The notes under the pieces are model-generated. The model was not told the origin of the DNA. It did no database searches and worked only from the letters and a program-made list of their open reading frames with translations. Below are positions 1 to 9,749 of a DNA stretch of 64,000 nt, piece after piece. Each line of letters begins with the position of its first letter. The stretch's first letter is position 1. A program made the position numbers and the translations under genes. This DNA comes from Mycobacterium sp. DL592 (lineage in GTDB: Bacteria; Actinomycetota; Actinomycetes; Mycobacteriales; Mycobacteriaceae): positions 1,619,399 through 1,683,398 of the forward strand of contig NZ_CP050192.1 in NCBI RefSeq assembly GCF_011694515.1. Reading direction: 5' to 3'.

Positions 1-10
1 CATCACACAG

Positions 11-84
11 CGCCCCCGGCAGGAATCGAACCTGCGACCTAGGGATTAGAAGGCCCTTGCTCTATCCGACTGAGCTACGGAGGC
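11..84 (-). tRNA. tRNA-Arg (anticodon TCT)
   Basis: Read on the minus strand, the cloverleaf has a 7-bp acceptor stem (GCCTCCG with CGGGGGC), a GCTC/GAGC D stem, anticodon loop CTTCTAA (anticodon TCT, reading AGA), a CGCAGG-type T arm with TTCGATT loop, and discriminator G. The anticodon stem AGGGC/TCCCT has a mismatch at its loop-proximal pair. CCA is not encoded. It is the first feature of the window and sits about 85 nt downstream, in its own direction, of the small unknown gene that follows. Confidence 0.95.
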
Positions 85-169
85 AGCGCGTGCACCGATT
101 CTAGTCGGCGCGGTTTGCTCGGCAGGGCGCCCACAGGTGTTTGCGCCTTCAAATCCGGCTGAGCCGAAT

Positions 170-493
170 TCAGTCCGCGGCGAACCTGGCCTGCAATCTG
201 TCCAGGAATCCCTGGACCTCGGCCCGCTTGGCCTTGAGCCGCAGCACCGGCTCCGGCGTGCGCACATTGCCCCAGCCGGCATCGACGCGCTCGGCCCAGC
301 GCGTCTGCGCGATGTCGATGAGGTGATCTAACTCGGCAATCTCCACGCGCATGAGCTCGGCAAACACCCTCGCCTGGGCGGCATCGTTGGGGTGCGACGG
401 CGGCGCCACCGCGACCAGTCTGCGCGGGGTCGGCACTGCGGGTGCAACGCGGCCTGCCGCGGCAGGACTCCAATCGTGAAGAAGCATCCACAT
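170..493 (-). CDS. Conserved hypothetical protein, 107 aa
   Basis: I do not recognise a named family. The N-terminal 40 residues are Pro/Ala/Val-rich and probably disordered. The rest looks like two or three amphipathic helices (residues about 40-70 and 80-104) with alternating charged and hydrophobic positions, ending RLQARFAAD. There is no signal peptide, membrane segment or Cys motif. The start is uncertain because no good ribosome-binding site precedes the first ATG, and a start further inside is possible. Codon use is typical of the window, which is the main argument that the frame is coding. A DNA- or protein-binding helical protein is possible but unsupported. Confidence 0.55.
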   Translation of the reverse strand: MWMLLHDWSPAAAGRVAPAVPTPRRLVAVAPPSHPNDAAQARVFAELMRVEIAELDHLIDIAQTRWAERVDAGWGNVRTPEPVLRLKAKRAEVQGFLDRLQARFAAD

Positions 494-780
494 AGCGTGG
501 CCCTGTCTACTTCTTGTTTCCTGACAACGGAGTTGCCCGACACCAGCCGTCTACGAACTATTCACTTTGCTGGAAGGCCGAGCTACCTCCCGCCGTGTCG
601 AAAGTGCAGGCTTGTGGCCTGCGGGAACGCGGCAAGCCCCTCGGCCCGTGGATGAAATGTCGTTGAGTGCGCTGGCAATTCGCTATGGTGTGACGGGCGG
701 CACACGCGAATCCCGCGTGCAGCCGCCCAAACTGGGCAAACGCCTTAGGTTGGCTAAGTGTCAAGGGAGTCCGAACCCCG

Positions 781-1989
781 ATGAGCAACCCGATCGAGCA
801 GGTGGCCTCGCAGTGCACGCGGGCCTACCACACCGGCTCGTTGCTGCTCCGTGGCTCACCGGCCGCTGCCGGCTGGGTGCTGGGCTGGATTGCCGCCGAA
901 TTCGCCCCGCACGTGCTCACCGGGCACGCGCTCTCGGCGATTCCGTCGCCGCTCGAGAAAGTCGCAGCCGCACTGGCCGTCCAGCGCGCCGACACCGTGC
1001 TGGAGACCGCTCTGCGCGAGACCTTCGGCGACGCCTACGCCGATGCGGTGCACCACCCGCTCGAGCCGTACTCCGCGCGTCGGCCCAACCTGGCCGCCGT
1101 CCTCGAGGCGATGCGGCATCGGCGCCTCTACGCCGAGAAGACACTCAACATCTCCTACGGCCCGGGCGGGCGTAACCACTTACTCGACGTGTGGCGTCGT
1201 CCCGACCTTCCCGAGGGTGGCCGGGCGCCGGTCCTGATCCACGTTCCCGGCGGCGGATGGTCCATTAACGACAAGCGCGGCCAGGGCTACCCGTTGATGA
1301 CCAGGATGGCCCAGCTCGGCTGGATCTGCGTGTCGATCAACTACAGCAGAAGCCCTCGCAACGCCTGGCCCGCCCACATCGTCGACGTCAAGCGCGCCAT
1401 CGCCTGGGTGCGTGCCAACATCGCCGACTACGGCGGCGATCCCGACTTCATCGCCATCACCGGCGGGTCAGCCGGCGGCCACCTGAGCTCCCTGGCGGCG
1501 CTGAGCGCGGGCGACCCGAGTCTGCAGCCCGGGTTCGAAGACGCCGACACCAGCGTGCAGGCCGCCGCGCCCTACTACGGCGTCTACGACCTCACCACTG
1601 TCGAGAACATGCATGGCCTGATGATGCCGCTGCTGGAGCACGTCGTCATGCAGCAGCGTCTCGCCGACGATCCCCAGCTGTTCCGCGACGCCTCCCCGAT
1701 GTACCGCGCCCACCGCGACGCGCCACCGTTTTTCGTCCTGCACGGTGAGAACGACGCTGTCGTCCCCAACTCGCAAGCCAGAGCCTTCTGTAGCGCGCTG
1801 CGCGACGCCGGTGCCCGATCGGTGGCCTACGCCGAACTGCCCAACGCCCACCACGCCTTCGACACCATCGCCACCCTGCGCTGCCAGCTCGCCAGCGAAG
1901 CCGTCGCCGCGTTCCTTGGCATCGTCTACGGCCGACATCTCAACGCCCGCAAGCGCACTCGGAGGGTGGCTGTGAGCACGGCTAGCTGA
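781..1989 (+). CDS. lipQ: Carboxylesterase/lipase LipQ-like (alpha/beta hydrolase)
   Basis: This 402-aa protein belongs to the hormone-sensitive-lipase/Aes-type esterases. The oxyanion-hole motif is PGGGW at 156-160, a variant of the usual HGGGW. The nucleophile elbow is GGSAGG with Ser230; likely Asp325 (HGENDAVVPN) and His357 or 358 (NAHHAF) complete the triad. The N-terminal 110 residues are a mycobacterial-specific helical cap. An AAGGGAG ribosome-binding site lies 11 nt before the ATG. It immediately precedes the WS/DGAT-plsC-plsB2 block in M. tuberculosis (Rv2485c); here two unrelated minus-strand genes separate them. Its last 8 nt overlap the end of the convergent phosphoesterase gene. 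The substrate is presumably a short or medium acyl ester, by inference from the family. Confidence 0.85.
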   Translation: MSNPIEQVASQCTRAYHTGSLLLRGSPAAAGWVLGWIAAEFAPHVLTGHALSAIPSPLEKVAAALAVQRADTVLETALRETFGDAYADAVHHPLEPYSARRPNLAAVLEAMRHRRLYAEKTLNISYGPGGRNHLLDVWRRPDLPEGGRAPVLIHVPGGGWSINDKRGQGYPLMTRMAQLGWICVSINYSRSPRNAWPAHIVDVKRAIAWVRANIADYGGDPDFIAITGGSAGGHLSSLAALSAGDPSLQPGFEDADTSVQAAAPYYGVYDLTTVENMHGLMMPLLEHVVMQQRLADDPQLFRDASPMYRAHRDAPPFFVLHGENDAVVPNSQARAFCSALRDAGARSVAYAELPNAHHAFDTIATLRCQLASEAVAAFLGIVYGRHLNARKRTRRVAVSTAS

Positions 1990-3568
1990 CCGCTCCGCTA
2001 CGCGGATCAAGAAACAGCGGTGGCCGCACCGGCCCACTGAAGTCGAACAACGCGGTCAACGACCCGGCCCGGGCGTCCAACGAATCGTCACCGATTCGGC
2101 CCGTCGACCAGTTGTCCTCGATGAACCGCAGGATCGACGTCTGGTCGGTCACGGTGTGATCGACGAAGTTCGCTTTCGTGTAGGGCGAGACCACCAGCAG
2201 CGGCAGGCGCGGGCCGTAGCCGCAGCGCCCCTGGTAGACGATCGGCGGTGCCGTCGCGGAGGTGCAGGATCCGGGCCCGGTGAGCGCGTCGGCCTTGGTG
2301 GTCGACGCCGATACGACAGGGGAGGGCTTGTGGTCATACCAGCCGTCGGAGTCGTCGTAGGCCAGCACGATCGCCGTGTCCTTCCAGTCCGGAAGGCGTT
2401 CGAGACGGTTGATCGTCTCGACGAGGAACTGTTGCTCGTCGAGGGGATCGGAATACTGGGCGTGGCCATCCTGGTAACCCGGCGCCTTCAGAAAGCTCAC
2501 CGCCGGGAGGTGGCCGGCGTCGGCAGCTGTCCAGAAGTCCGAGAGGTCGTACTGGTGGTTGGCCTGGTCGGTGCGCCCGATGCCGTCGGCCGACCCTGGT
2601 GGCAGATGGTGCGGGTTGGCCGTCGACGAGTAGTACTGGAACGGTTCGTGGTGGGGGATGTAGTCGCTCTTGGTGCCGAACGGCTTCGGGCCGGACGCGC
2701 CCGTTCCTCCGAGCGCAGTCCCGACGTTGTGTTGGGCGCCGCACACCGCGGTGCCGTCCGGCTTGGTTGCCGTCGGCCGGAAGCCGCCCTGGAAGTAGCC
2801 CCACGTGACGTTCTTGGCGTTGAGCAGGTCACCGATGTTCTTGTTGGTGCTGCTCAACTGGACCTGGTCGCGGCTCGAGCAGTCGTCACCGAACGGCTGG
2901 GAGTCGCCGATGAGGGCGTTCTCGATCACCTGGTCGGCGGGGAACGGCTTCCCGCCGGGCATGAATTCCTTTGTGACGCCATGAGTTTGGCCTGACACCA
3001 GATTGATGTGTCCGGGAGTCGACGGGCCGAAAGTGGAGTTGTAGGAATTGTCACTCATGGCGAAGTGCTGCGCGTAGTTCCACAACGCGGTCACGGTGTT
3101 GCCGTCGTAGTAGTCCATCACCATGCCGGGAGCCGAGTAGATCGGCGGCTTGCAGTTGGCGATCTCGGTGTGTTCGACGAACTTGTTCATCGCGCCGCCG
3201 TTGAAGGCCAGTTGTTCGGGGGTGTAGTCGTGGTCCTGATCGCAGGTGACGATCTGATCCGGGCCGCCGAGGCGCACCGGCTGGTGGCTGTTCGGGTTCC
3301 GGGTCAGCAGTTCGGGTGTCAGCCCGTCGACGGCGGGAGTGTCGGGGCGGGCGTTGAACGGCTGCCCATCGGTGTTCGCGGCATGCGGGTAGGTGCCGAA
3401 GTAGTGGTCGAACGAGACGTTCTCGCCGAAGATCACCACGAGGTGGTGGATCGGTGTGGCCGTGCTGGCCGTGCCGGACATGGTCGGCTTGTCAGCACAG
3501 GAGGAGGCCGCCAGGACCAGGGTCGACACGGCCATGACCGCGGCTGCGCGGGAGGTGAGCTGCCACAT
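1982..3568 (-). CDS. Phosphoesterase (phospholipase C / acid phosphatase AcpA family), probable lipoprotein
   Basis: This 528-aa protein has a hydrophobic N-terminal leader ending in a lipobox-like ASSC with Cys24, so it is probably exported and lipid-anchored. The mature part starts with the family signature GENVSFDHYFGTYP, which carries metal and phosphate ligands in PF04185 phosphoesterases (PlcA-D, AcpA). Later motifs include STPGHINLVSGQ, SDFWTAADAGHLPAVSFLKAP and VLAYDDSDGWYDH, all typical of the catalytic core. Length and composition fit a phosphatase or phospholipase C acting outside the membrane, but lipid-head versus phosphomonoester specificity cannot be told from sequence. It is convergent with lipQ and transcribed in the same direction as the decarboxylase gene 56 nt upstream. 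Confidence 0.85.
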   Translation of the reverse strand: MWQLTSRAAAVMAVSTLVLAASSCADKPTMSGTASTATPIHHLVVIFGENVSFDHYFGTYPHAANTDGQPFNARPDTPAVDGLTPELLTRNPNSHQPVRLGGPDQIVTCDQDHDYTPEQLAFNGGAMNKFVEHTEIANCKPPIYSAPGMVMDYYDGNTVTALWNYAQHFAMSDNSYNSTFGPSTPGHINLVSGQTHGVTKEFMPGGKPFPADQVIENALIGDSQPFGDDCSSRDQVQLSSTNKNIGDLLNAKNVTWGYFQGGFRPTATKPDGTAVCGAQHNVGTALGGTGASGPKPFGTKSDYIPHHEPFQYYSSTANPHHLPPGSADGIGRTDQANHQYDLSDFWTAADAGHLPAVSFLKAPGYQDGHAQYSDPLDEQQFLVETINRLERLPDWKDTAIVLAYDDSDGWYDHKPSPVVSASTTKADALTGPGSCTSATAPPIVYQGRCGYGPRLPLLVVSPYTKANFVDHTVTDQTSILRFIEDNWSTGRIGDDSLDARAGSLTALFDFSGPVRPPLFLDPRSGAVS

Positions 3569-3624
3569 CCGTCAAGCTTGGGGTACGGGGTTGTCGCGTT
3601 CGTGAACGGGGGGTATCCGGTGCG

Positions 3625-6414
3625 CTAGTTGGCGGTGGGTTCCATCGGGCCGTCGCTGCTGGCCGGCACCAACAGGCGATGGCCATTGGAGTCGCTGATT
3701 GCCGCGCCCGACTGGATCTCCATCGCCTTCTCCGTGTACACCCGGTAGCCGTAGTCGGGCCGATACCCGTGCACCTCAGGGGTGTCGAGGTCGCGGATGA
3801 AGGCCAGGATCTGCGGGCTGAACAGCTGGCCGGGAACCAGTACCGGAAATCCGGGCGGGTAGGGCGTGACGAACGTCGCCGACACCACCTGCCGGCCGGC
3901 GGCCAGTCGTTGGTCGATCTCGGTGTCAGACAGATACTCACAGTTGGCGTCGTTGTAGGACAGGTAGAAGGCCGTCCGCACGTCGCCTTCAGGGGTGGTG
4001 TCGCCGTCGCGAAACGCGGGGTGGAATCCGCTGAAGTTGGGCAGCGGGATCGACTGCCGCGTCAGCCGGTGCACCCGGCGTTCGAACCAGCCCCGCTCGC
4101 TGAGGCTCATCTCCGACACCCGCTCGTCGAGCTCGGTGGCGATCTTGACCAGCACCTCGACCAGGAACGCCACCGAGCTGCGCGTCGTGCCGATATTGGT
4201 CATGAACAGCACCGTGTTGCGCGACGTCTTGTTGATCTGGACACCGTGACGATCCATCAACTGCTGGCGCTTGAACTGATCACCGTCGTAGCCGGTGTTG
4301 CCGATGGACAACGTGATTCGTGACGGATCGAGCACGAACTCGTCAGCTTCCCAGGCCGACATCATGTTTCGCAGGCCCGAGCGCAACGGCTGCGAGATCC
4401 GCGACGGCCGGAATTCCTCCGGGATCAGATCAGAGGTGCGTAGGCACGAGAAGTACTTGCGCAGCAGCGGATGATTGTCGATCGCGTCGCGCAGCTGCAT
4501 CGCATTCTCGATCTGACGGGCCACCAGCTCGACCCCTTCGAGCGCCACCTGGCGGCGGCCCAAGTCCAGTGACGCCAAGATCTGGTAGTTCGGCGACGTC
4601 GAGGTATGAGCCATGTACGCCTCGTGGAACGATTCGGCGACCTTCTGTTCGAAGTCCTGATCGAAGACGTGGATCATCGAACCCTGCCGCAACGCAGTCA
4701 ACGTCTTGTGGGTCGACTGAGTCGCGTACACCCGGACCCGGGCACGGGCCGGATCCGGGTTCAACCGCGTATCGAGCAGCTCGTCGTCCGACATGGTCGC
4801 CTGGGCTTCCAGCGTCGACTCGTAATGCGTGATGTAGGACGGGTCGAGCAGCTTCGCCCGCAGCGCCTTCGCCGCCGCCATCGCGGTGCGGGTGCGGTAG
4901 ACGGAGTGGAACCGCGCGAACGCGAACCACGCCTCGTCCCAGAGGAAGACGAGGTCGGGTTTGATCGCCAGGCATTCCTCCATGACCCGGGTGACGTCAT
5001 AGACGATGCCGTCGAACGTGCAGTTGGTCAGCGAGATCATCTTGACCCGGTCGAGCTTGCCTGCCGCCCGCAGCGCCAACAGCTTGGACTTGATCTCGCG
5101 CAACGGCACCGCGCCGTACATCGAGTATTCGGGCAACGGGTATGCCTCGAGGTAGATCACCTGCGCGCCGGCCAGCATCATCCCGTAGTGGTGTGACTGA
5201 TGGCAGTTCCGGTCGAGCAATACGATGTCGCCCGGCGCTACCAGCGCCTGCGTTACGACCTTGTTGGCAGTCGACGTTCCGTTGGTGACGAAGTAGCTGC
5301 GGCGCGATCCGTAGGCCTGCGATGCCAGTTCCTGCGCCTCACGCAGCGGGCCGGTGGGGTCGAGCAGCGAGTCCAGGCCACCACAGGTGGCCGACGTCTC
5401 GGCCATGAAGACCTCGAGGCCGTAGAAGCCGACCATGTCTTTGATCCAGTGCGAGGTGACGATCGACTTGCCCTGCGAGATCGGCAGCGCGTGGAACACC
5501 CCGGTCGGCCGGTGGCTGTACTCCTTGAGCGCGCTGAAGAACGGTGTGCGATAACGGGAAGCGACTCCGTGCAGGATCGACAGGTGCAGCTCGAGCATGC
5601 CTTCCCGGGCGTGGAACACCCGCCGGAACTGCTGGCCGAGGCGTCCGGCGATGTCCTCGACCTCGATCTCGGTCATCAGATAGAGGTCGAGTTCGGGCCG
5701 CAGTTCGCTCAGCGAGGTGGCCAGGATCTGGGCGCGGTCGTCGGGGGACTGGTGATCGGCGAGGTCGTCGGTGAGTTCGGTATCGACGAACTCCGCCAGG
5801 GTGGACAGGTCCCGGGTGGACTGATGCGAGAACCGCCGCCGGATCACGACCGCCTGCAGGTTGACGTTCAGGCGTGCGGCGATCAGTGCTTCGTCGCCGC
5901 TGCCTACGATCACCAACTCGTAGATGAACTCGTCGTCGGGACGCCGCCAGCTGCGAACCTCTTTGCGCAGCGCGCGCTCCTGCGCCTCGGTCATCTTCTC
6001 CACGACCAGGACTTCGAAGTACGGCTGTTCCCGGCGGTTCGCCGGCTGAGTCTCCAGCTGGCGGGGATCAGTGGGAAACAGGTCCTGACCGTCGACGCTG
6101 TGATCGTGCCCCGACCGGTAGGACTCGGTGGTCAGTGCCCGGTTGATGTGAGTGACGATGCTGGCGAACTTGTCGTAACTGCCACCGGTGAACAGCCGTT
6201 GCACTCTGGCGAACTGTGGTGAGCCGGGGAACGCCCAGTAGGGCTCCAGCGGGGTCAGATCGGCCAGCAGGTCCCGGCAGATGCCGACGTACTTCTCCTT
6301 CAGCGCCCCGGTTGTCGTGGTTCGGGTGAGCCGGTCGGCAGCCTCCTCCAGCCGACACCAGGTATCGGCTCTCAACTGCCCGACACTGTTGTACGCGCGC
6401 GAGATATCCACCAT
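3625..6414 (-). CDS. PLP-dependent Orn/Lys/Arg-type amino acid decarboxylase, large
   Basis: A 929-aa fold-type-I decarboxylase related to the long mycobacterial protein Rv2531c. An N-terminal region of about 290 residues precedes the PLP domain. Lys570 in the motif QSTHKTLTALRQGS is the predicted Schiff-base lysine; LWDEAWFAF just upstream supplies the ring-stacking and Asp contacts, and FVTNGTSTANK is the phosphate-binding region. The C-terminal domain (FVTPYPPGFPVLVPGQ) is typical of the prokaryotic ornithine/lysine/arginine class. The frame stays open to an ATG at 6534, but I chose the ATG at 6414 because AAAGGG lies 6 nt before it. Product probably cadaverine, putrescine or agmatine; specificity unknown. 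Confidence 0.88.
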   Translation of the reverse strand: MVDISRAYNSVGQLRADTWCRLEEAADRLTRTTTTGALKEKYVGICRDLLADLTPLEPYWAFPGSPQFARVQRLFTGGSYDKFASIVTHINRALTTESYRSGHDHSVDGQDLFPTDPRQLETQPANRREQPYFEVLVVEKMTEAQERALRKEVRSWRRPDDEFIYELVIVGSGDEALIAARLNVNLQAVVIRRRFSHQSTRDLSTLAEFVDTELTDDLADHQSPDDRAQILATSLSELRPELDLYLMTEIEVEDIAGRLGQQFRRVFHAREGMLELHLSILHGVASRYRTPFFSALKEYSHRPTGVFHALPISQGKSIVTSHWIKDMVGFYGLEVFMAETSATCGGLDSLLDPTGPLREAQELASQAYGSRRSYFVTNGTSTANKVVTQALVAPGDIVLLDRNCHQSHHYGMMLAGAQVIYLEAYPLPEYSMYGAVPLREIKSKLLALRAAGKLDRVKMISLTNCTFDGIVYDVTRVMEECLAIKPDLVFLWDEAWFAFARFHSVYRTRTAMAAAKALRAKLLDPSYITHYESTLEAQATMSDDELLDTRLNPDPARARVRVYATQSTHKTLTALRQGSMIHVFDQDFEQKVAESFHEAYMAHTSTSPNYQILASLDLGRRQVALEGVELVARQIENAMQLRDAIDNHPLLRKYFSCLRTSDLIPEEFRPSRISQPLRSGLRNMMSAWEADEFVLDPSRITLSIGNTGYDGDQFKRQQLMDRHGVQINKTSRNTVLFMTNIGTTRSSVAFLVEVLVKIATELDERVSEMSLSERGWFERRVHRLTRQSIPLPNFSGFHPAFRDGDTTPEGDVRTAFYLSYNDANCEYLSDTEIDQRLAAGRQVVSATFVTPYPPGFPVLVPGQLFSPQILAFIRDLDTPEVHGYRPDYGYRVYTEKAMEIQSGAAISDSNGHRLLVPASSDGPMEPTAN

Positions 6415-6609
6415 GCCCGGCCCTTTCACTCCTGTCATGGACAAGGGTGGCAGAGCTGCGGGGCCCGGCGACCCAACCGCAGACCAATGATGGCCGTCGA
6501 TCCGCCGACGTGCGGGTAGCGCGAGCCTTGCCATGACGCCCCCAATCGGCCCCCGTCAGCGTCGCGCGCCGACTAGCGTGGTGCTGGTGTTGTCGATGAG
6601 GAGGGATCG

Positions 6610-8091
6610 GTGAGCCGATCCGTCGATGCGAACGGAATGCCCTCCGAACTGGGCGCCCTCGACATGCTGCTGCATCGCGGCGAGGCCAACCCGCGAACCC
6701 GCTCGGGCATCATGGCGCTGGAGATCCTCGACACCACGCCCGACTGGGACCGGTTCCGCGCCGCGTTCGACAACGCCTCACGCAAGGTGCTGCGGCTGCG
6801 CCAGCGCGTGGTCGTGCCGACGCTGCCGACCGCTCCGGCCCGCTGGGTCGTCGACCCCGACTTCAACCTCGACTTCCACGTCCGCCGCGTCCGGGTCCCC
6901 GAACCGGGCACGCTGCGCCAGGTTCTCGACCTGGCCGAGGTGAGTCTGCAATCGCCGCTGGACATCTCCCGGCCGCTGTGGACCGCCACCCTCGTCGAAG
7001 GACTCGAAGGCGGCAAGGCGGCCACCCTGCTGCACCTGAGCCACGCCGTCACCGACGGCGTCGGTGCGACGGCGATGTTCGCCGAGATCTACGACCTGGA
7101 GCGTGAACCTCCACCGCGGCCGGCCCCGCCCATGCCGGTACCGCAGGACCTCACCCCCAACGACCTCATGCGCGAAGGCCTCAACCAGCTGCCGGGTGCC
7201 GTGGTCGGCGGTGTCCTGGGCGCGGTGGCCGGCGGCCTGTCGGTGATCGGCCGGGTGGCGCGTAATCCCGGCACCGCCGTGTTCGACGCGATCGACTACG
7301 CCCGATCCGGGCGACGGGTGATGGGCCGCGCCGCCGAACCCTCGCCGCTGCTACGCAGGCGCAGCCTGTCCTCGCGAAGCGAGTCCATCGAGATGCGGCT
7401 GGCCGACCTGCGTGCGGCCGCCCACGCGGCCGGCGGGTCGATCAACGACGCCTACCTGGCCGGGTTGTGCGGCGCGCTGCGGCTCTACCACGAGGCACTC
7501 GGCGTTCCCGTCAACAGCCTGCCGATGGCGGTCCCGGTGAGCCTGCGCGCCGAAGCCGACCCGGCAGGCGGTAACCGCTTCGCCGGCGTCAACCTGGCGG
7601 CACCGATCGGCGTGGCCGACGCCGCGCTGCGCATCCAGAAGATCCGCAAGCAGATGACCTCGCGCCGCGAAGAGGCCGCCATCGATCTGATCGGCTCGGT
7701 GGCGCCGGTGCTGGGCCTGCTACCCGACGCCGTGCTCGAGGCCATGACCGGATCGGTGGTCGCCTCCGACGTCCAGGCCAGCAACGTCCCGGTGTACTCC
7801 GGAGACACCTACATCGCCGGAGCAAAGGTGTTGCGGCAGTACGGACTTGGGCCGCTGCCCGGCGTCGCGATGATGGTGGTGCTGGTCTCCCGCGGTGGCT
7901 ACGCCACCGTCACGACCCGCTACGACCGTGCCTCGATCACCAACGAGAGCCTCTTTGCGCAATGCCTGCGACGCGGCTTCGACGAGGTGCTCGCCCTGGC
8001 CGGTGATCCACCGCCGCGCGTGGTGCCCTCCTCGTTCCCCGATGCCGCCGACTCGGCGGCACCCCCTGCGAGCGGATCGGTGTCCCACTGA
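6610..8091 (+). CDS. Wax ester synthase / diacylglycerol acyltransferase (WS/DGAT)
   Basis: A 493-aa member of the bacterial WS/DGAT family, syntenic with Rv2484c, which makes triacylglycerol or wax esters from acyl-CoA. The family active-site motif HHxxxDG is present as Ser144-His145-AVT-Asp149-Gly150: the first His is replaced but the catalytic second His and the Asp remain. The C-terminal half carries the NVPVYSGDTYIAGAKV and VLVSRGGYATVTTRYDR segments typical of the family. The start is a GTG behind a strong GAGGAGGGA site. The stop overlaps the plsC start (TGATG), so translation is probably coupled. It is the first gene of the acyltransferase operon. Confidence 0.92.
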   Translation: MSRSVDANGMPSELGALDMLLHRGEANPRTRSGIMALEILDTTPDWDRFRAAFDNASRKVLRLRQRVVVPTLPTAPARWVVDPDFNLDFHVRRVRVPEPGTLRQVLDLAEVSLQSPLDISRPLWTATLVEGLEGGKAATLLHLSHAVTDGVGATAMFAEIYDLEREPPPRPAPPMPVPQDLTPNDLMREGLNQLPGAVVGGVLGAVAGGLSVIGRVARNPGTAVFDAIDYARSGRRVMGRAAEPSPLLRRRSLSSRSESIEMRLADLRAAAHAAGGSINDAYLAGLCGALRLYHEALGVPVNSLPMAVPVSLRAEADPAGGNRFAGVNLAAPIGVADAALRIQKIRKQMTSRREEAAIDLIGSVAPVLGLLPDAVLEAMTGSVVASDVQASNVPVYSGDTYIAGAKVLRQYGLGPLPGVAMMVVLVSRGGYATVTTRYDRASITNESLFAQCLRRGFDEVLALAGDPPPRVVPSSFPDAADSAAPPASGSVSH

Positions 8092-9749
8092 TGAGCGAGA
8101 AGAACATGCGCCTGCCCGGTTCGGTCGCCGAGGTGATGGCCAGCCCGCCGGGACCGAAGATCGGTGCCTTCTTCGACCTCGACGGCACCCTGGTGGCCGG
8201 GTTTACCGCGGTGATCCTCACCCGGGAGCGGTTCCGCAGCCGCGACATGGGCATCGGCGAGCTGATCACGATGATCGCGGCGGGGCTCAACCACCAGCTC
8301 GGGAGCCTGGAATTCGAGGAGCTGATCACCAAGGCCTCCCAGGCGTTGCGCGGCCGCGCGCTCAGTGACCTGCACGAGATCGGCGAGCGGCTGTTCGTCC
8401 AGAAGATCGAGAAGCGGATCTATCCCGAGATGCGCGAATTGGTCCACGCCCACATGGAACGCGGCCACACCGTGGTACTCAGCTCCTCGGCGCTGACCTT
8501 GCAGGTCGAGCCGGTGGCCCGTTTCCTCGGTATCGAGAACACCCTGACCAACCGGTTCGAGGTCGACGAGGACGACGTCCTCACCGGTGAAGTCGTCCGG
8601 CCAATCCTGTGGGGGCCCGGGAAGGCTAACGCGGTGCAGAAGTTCGCCGCCGACAACGACATCGACCTCAAGAAGTCCTACTTTTACGCCGACGGCGACG
8701 AAGACGTCGCCCTGATGTACCTCGTCGGCAACCCGCGCCCGACCAACCCCGAGGGCAAGATGGCCGCTGTCGCACGCCGGCGGGGTTGGCCGATCCTGGA
8801 ATTCAGCAGCCGGGGTAGCGGTGGGCTGATGGGCCAGGTGCGGACCCTGCTCGGCGTCGGATCGCTGGTGCCCGCCGCCTACGGCGCAATCGGGTGGGGT
8901 CTGCTGACCCGCAGCAGACGCCGCGGCGTGAACTTCTTCACCACCGCGTTCCCCAACATGTTGCTGGCCGCCAACGGTGTTCGGCTCAACGTCCTCGGTG
9001 AGGAGAATCTCACCAAGAAGCGCCCCGCGGTGTTCATCTTCAACCACCGCAACAACTTCGACCCGGTCATCTCCGCAGCACTGCTCAAGGACAACTGGAC
9101 CGGGGTGGGTAAGAAGGAACTCGAAAGCGACCCGTTCATCGGCACATTGGGCAAGCTGGTCGACACCGTCTTCATCGACCGTGAAGACCCCAAGGCCGCC
9201 GTCGAGTCGCTGCAGCATGTCGAGGACCTCGTCAGCAAGGGTCTGTCGATCATGATCGCCCCGGAAGGCACCCGCCTGGACACCCGCACCGTCGGTCCGT
9301 TCAAGAAGGGCCCGTTCCGGCTGGCGATGGCCGCAGGCGTGCCGATCGTCCCGATCGTGATCCGCAACGCCGAGGTGATCGCACCGCGTGACTCCTCGAC
9401 GATGAGCCCGGGCACCGTGGATGTGGTTGTCTACCCGCCGATTTCGGTCCAGGACTGGACGCTGGACGACCTGTCGGACCGAATCGCCGAGGTCCGCCAG
9501 CTCTACCTCGACACGCTGAAGGACTGGCCCGAGGACAAGGTGCCGGTGCACCCGATCTACCAGAATGCCCCGGTGAAGAAAGCTCCCGCGAAGAAGGCTC
9601 CGGCCAAGAAAGCCGCGGCCAAGAAAGCGCCCGCCAAGAAGGCTCCGGTGAAGAAGGCGGCGGCCAAGAAAGCAACAGCCAAGAAAGCAGCAGCCAAGAA
9701 AGCCCCCGCCGCAGAGACCAAGCCGTCCACCGTCAGGGGCCGGCGATGA
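8091..9749 (+). CDS. plsC: Bifunctional HAD phosphatase-like / lysophosphatidate acyltransferase PlsC
   Basis: This 552-aa protein fuses two domains. Residues about 20-250 are a HAD hydrolase of the SerB-like subclass (FFDLDGTL with Asp29 and Asp31; [10 protein letters not shown] near the end). Residues about 300-495 are a PlsC acyltransferase with NHRNNFD (the HX4D motif, near residue 318) and PEGTR near residue 392. Residues about 496-545 are a low-complexity tail of repeated Ala/Pro/Lys units (KKAPAKKA type). Similar to Rv2483c. Role: acylation of 1-acyl-glycerol-3-phosphate, with possible phosphatase activity feeding diacylglycerol to the WS/DGAT. Overlaps its upstream neighbour by 1 nt and plsB2 by 4 nt. 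Confidence 0.92.
   Translation: MSEKNMRLPGSVAEVMASPPGPKIGAFFDLDGTLVAGFTAVILTRERFRSRDMGIGELITMIAAGLNHQLGSLEFEELITKASQALRGRALSDLHEIGERLFVQKIEKRIYPEMRELVHAHMERGHTVVLSSSALTLQVEPVARFLGIENTLTNRFEVDEDDVLTGEVVRPILWGPGKANAVQKFAADNDIDLKKSYFYADGDEDVALMYLVGNPRPTNPEGKMAAVARRRGWPILEFSSRGSGGLMGQVRTLLGVGSLVPAAYGAIGWGLLTRSRRRGVNFFTTAFPNMLLAANGVRLNVLGEENLTKKRPAVFIFNHRNNFDPVISAALLKDNWTGVGKKELESDPFIGTLGKLVDTVFIDREDPKAAVESLQHVEDLVSKGLSIMIAPEGTRLDTRTVGPFKKGPFRLAMAAGVPIVPIVIRNAEVIAPRDSSTMSPGTVDVVVYPPISVQDWTLDDLSDRIAEVRQLYLDTLKDWPEDKVPVHPIYQNAPVKKAPAKKAPAKKAAAKKAPAKKAPVKKAAAKKATAKKAAAKKAPAAETKPSTVRGRR

Noticed and set aside
11..84. tRNA-Arg as an attachment site of an integrated element
   Set aside because: No integrase, no duplicated tRNA 3' end and no phage or plasmid genes in the adjacent sequence.
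494..780. Frame at 567-1175 upstream of and over lipQ
   Set aside because: It lies in another frame of lipQ, is Arg-rich shadow sequence and has no homology; the 287-nt gap before lipQ shows no gene or clear motif.
1982..1989. Overlap of lipQ and the convergent phosphoesterase as sign of a frameshift
   Set aside because: Both proteins have normal family length and end points; short convergent overlaps occur repeatedly in this window.
9573..9715. Tandem repeat that might be a minisatellite or assembly artefact
   Set aside because: It is in frame in plsC, uses varied codons and encodes the Lys/Ala/Pro tail known from this protein type.
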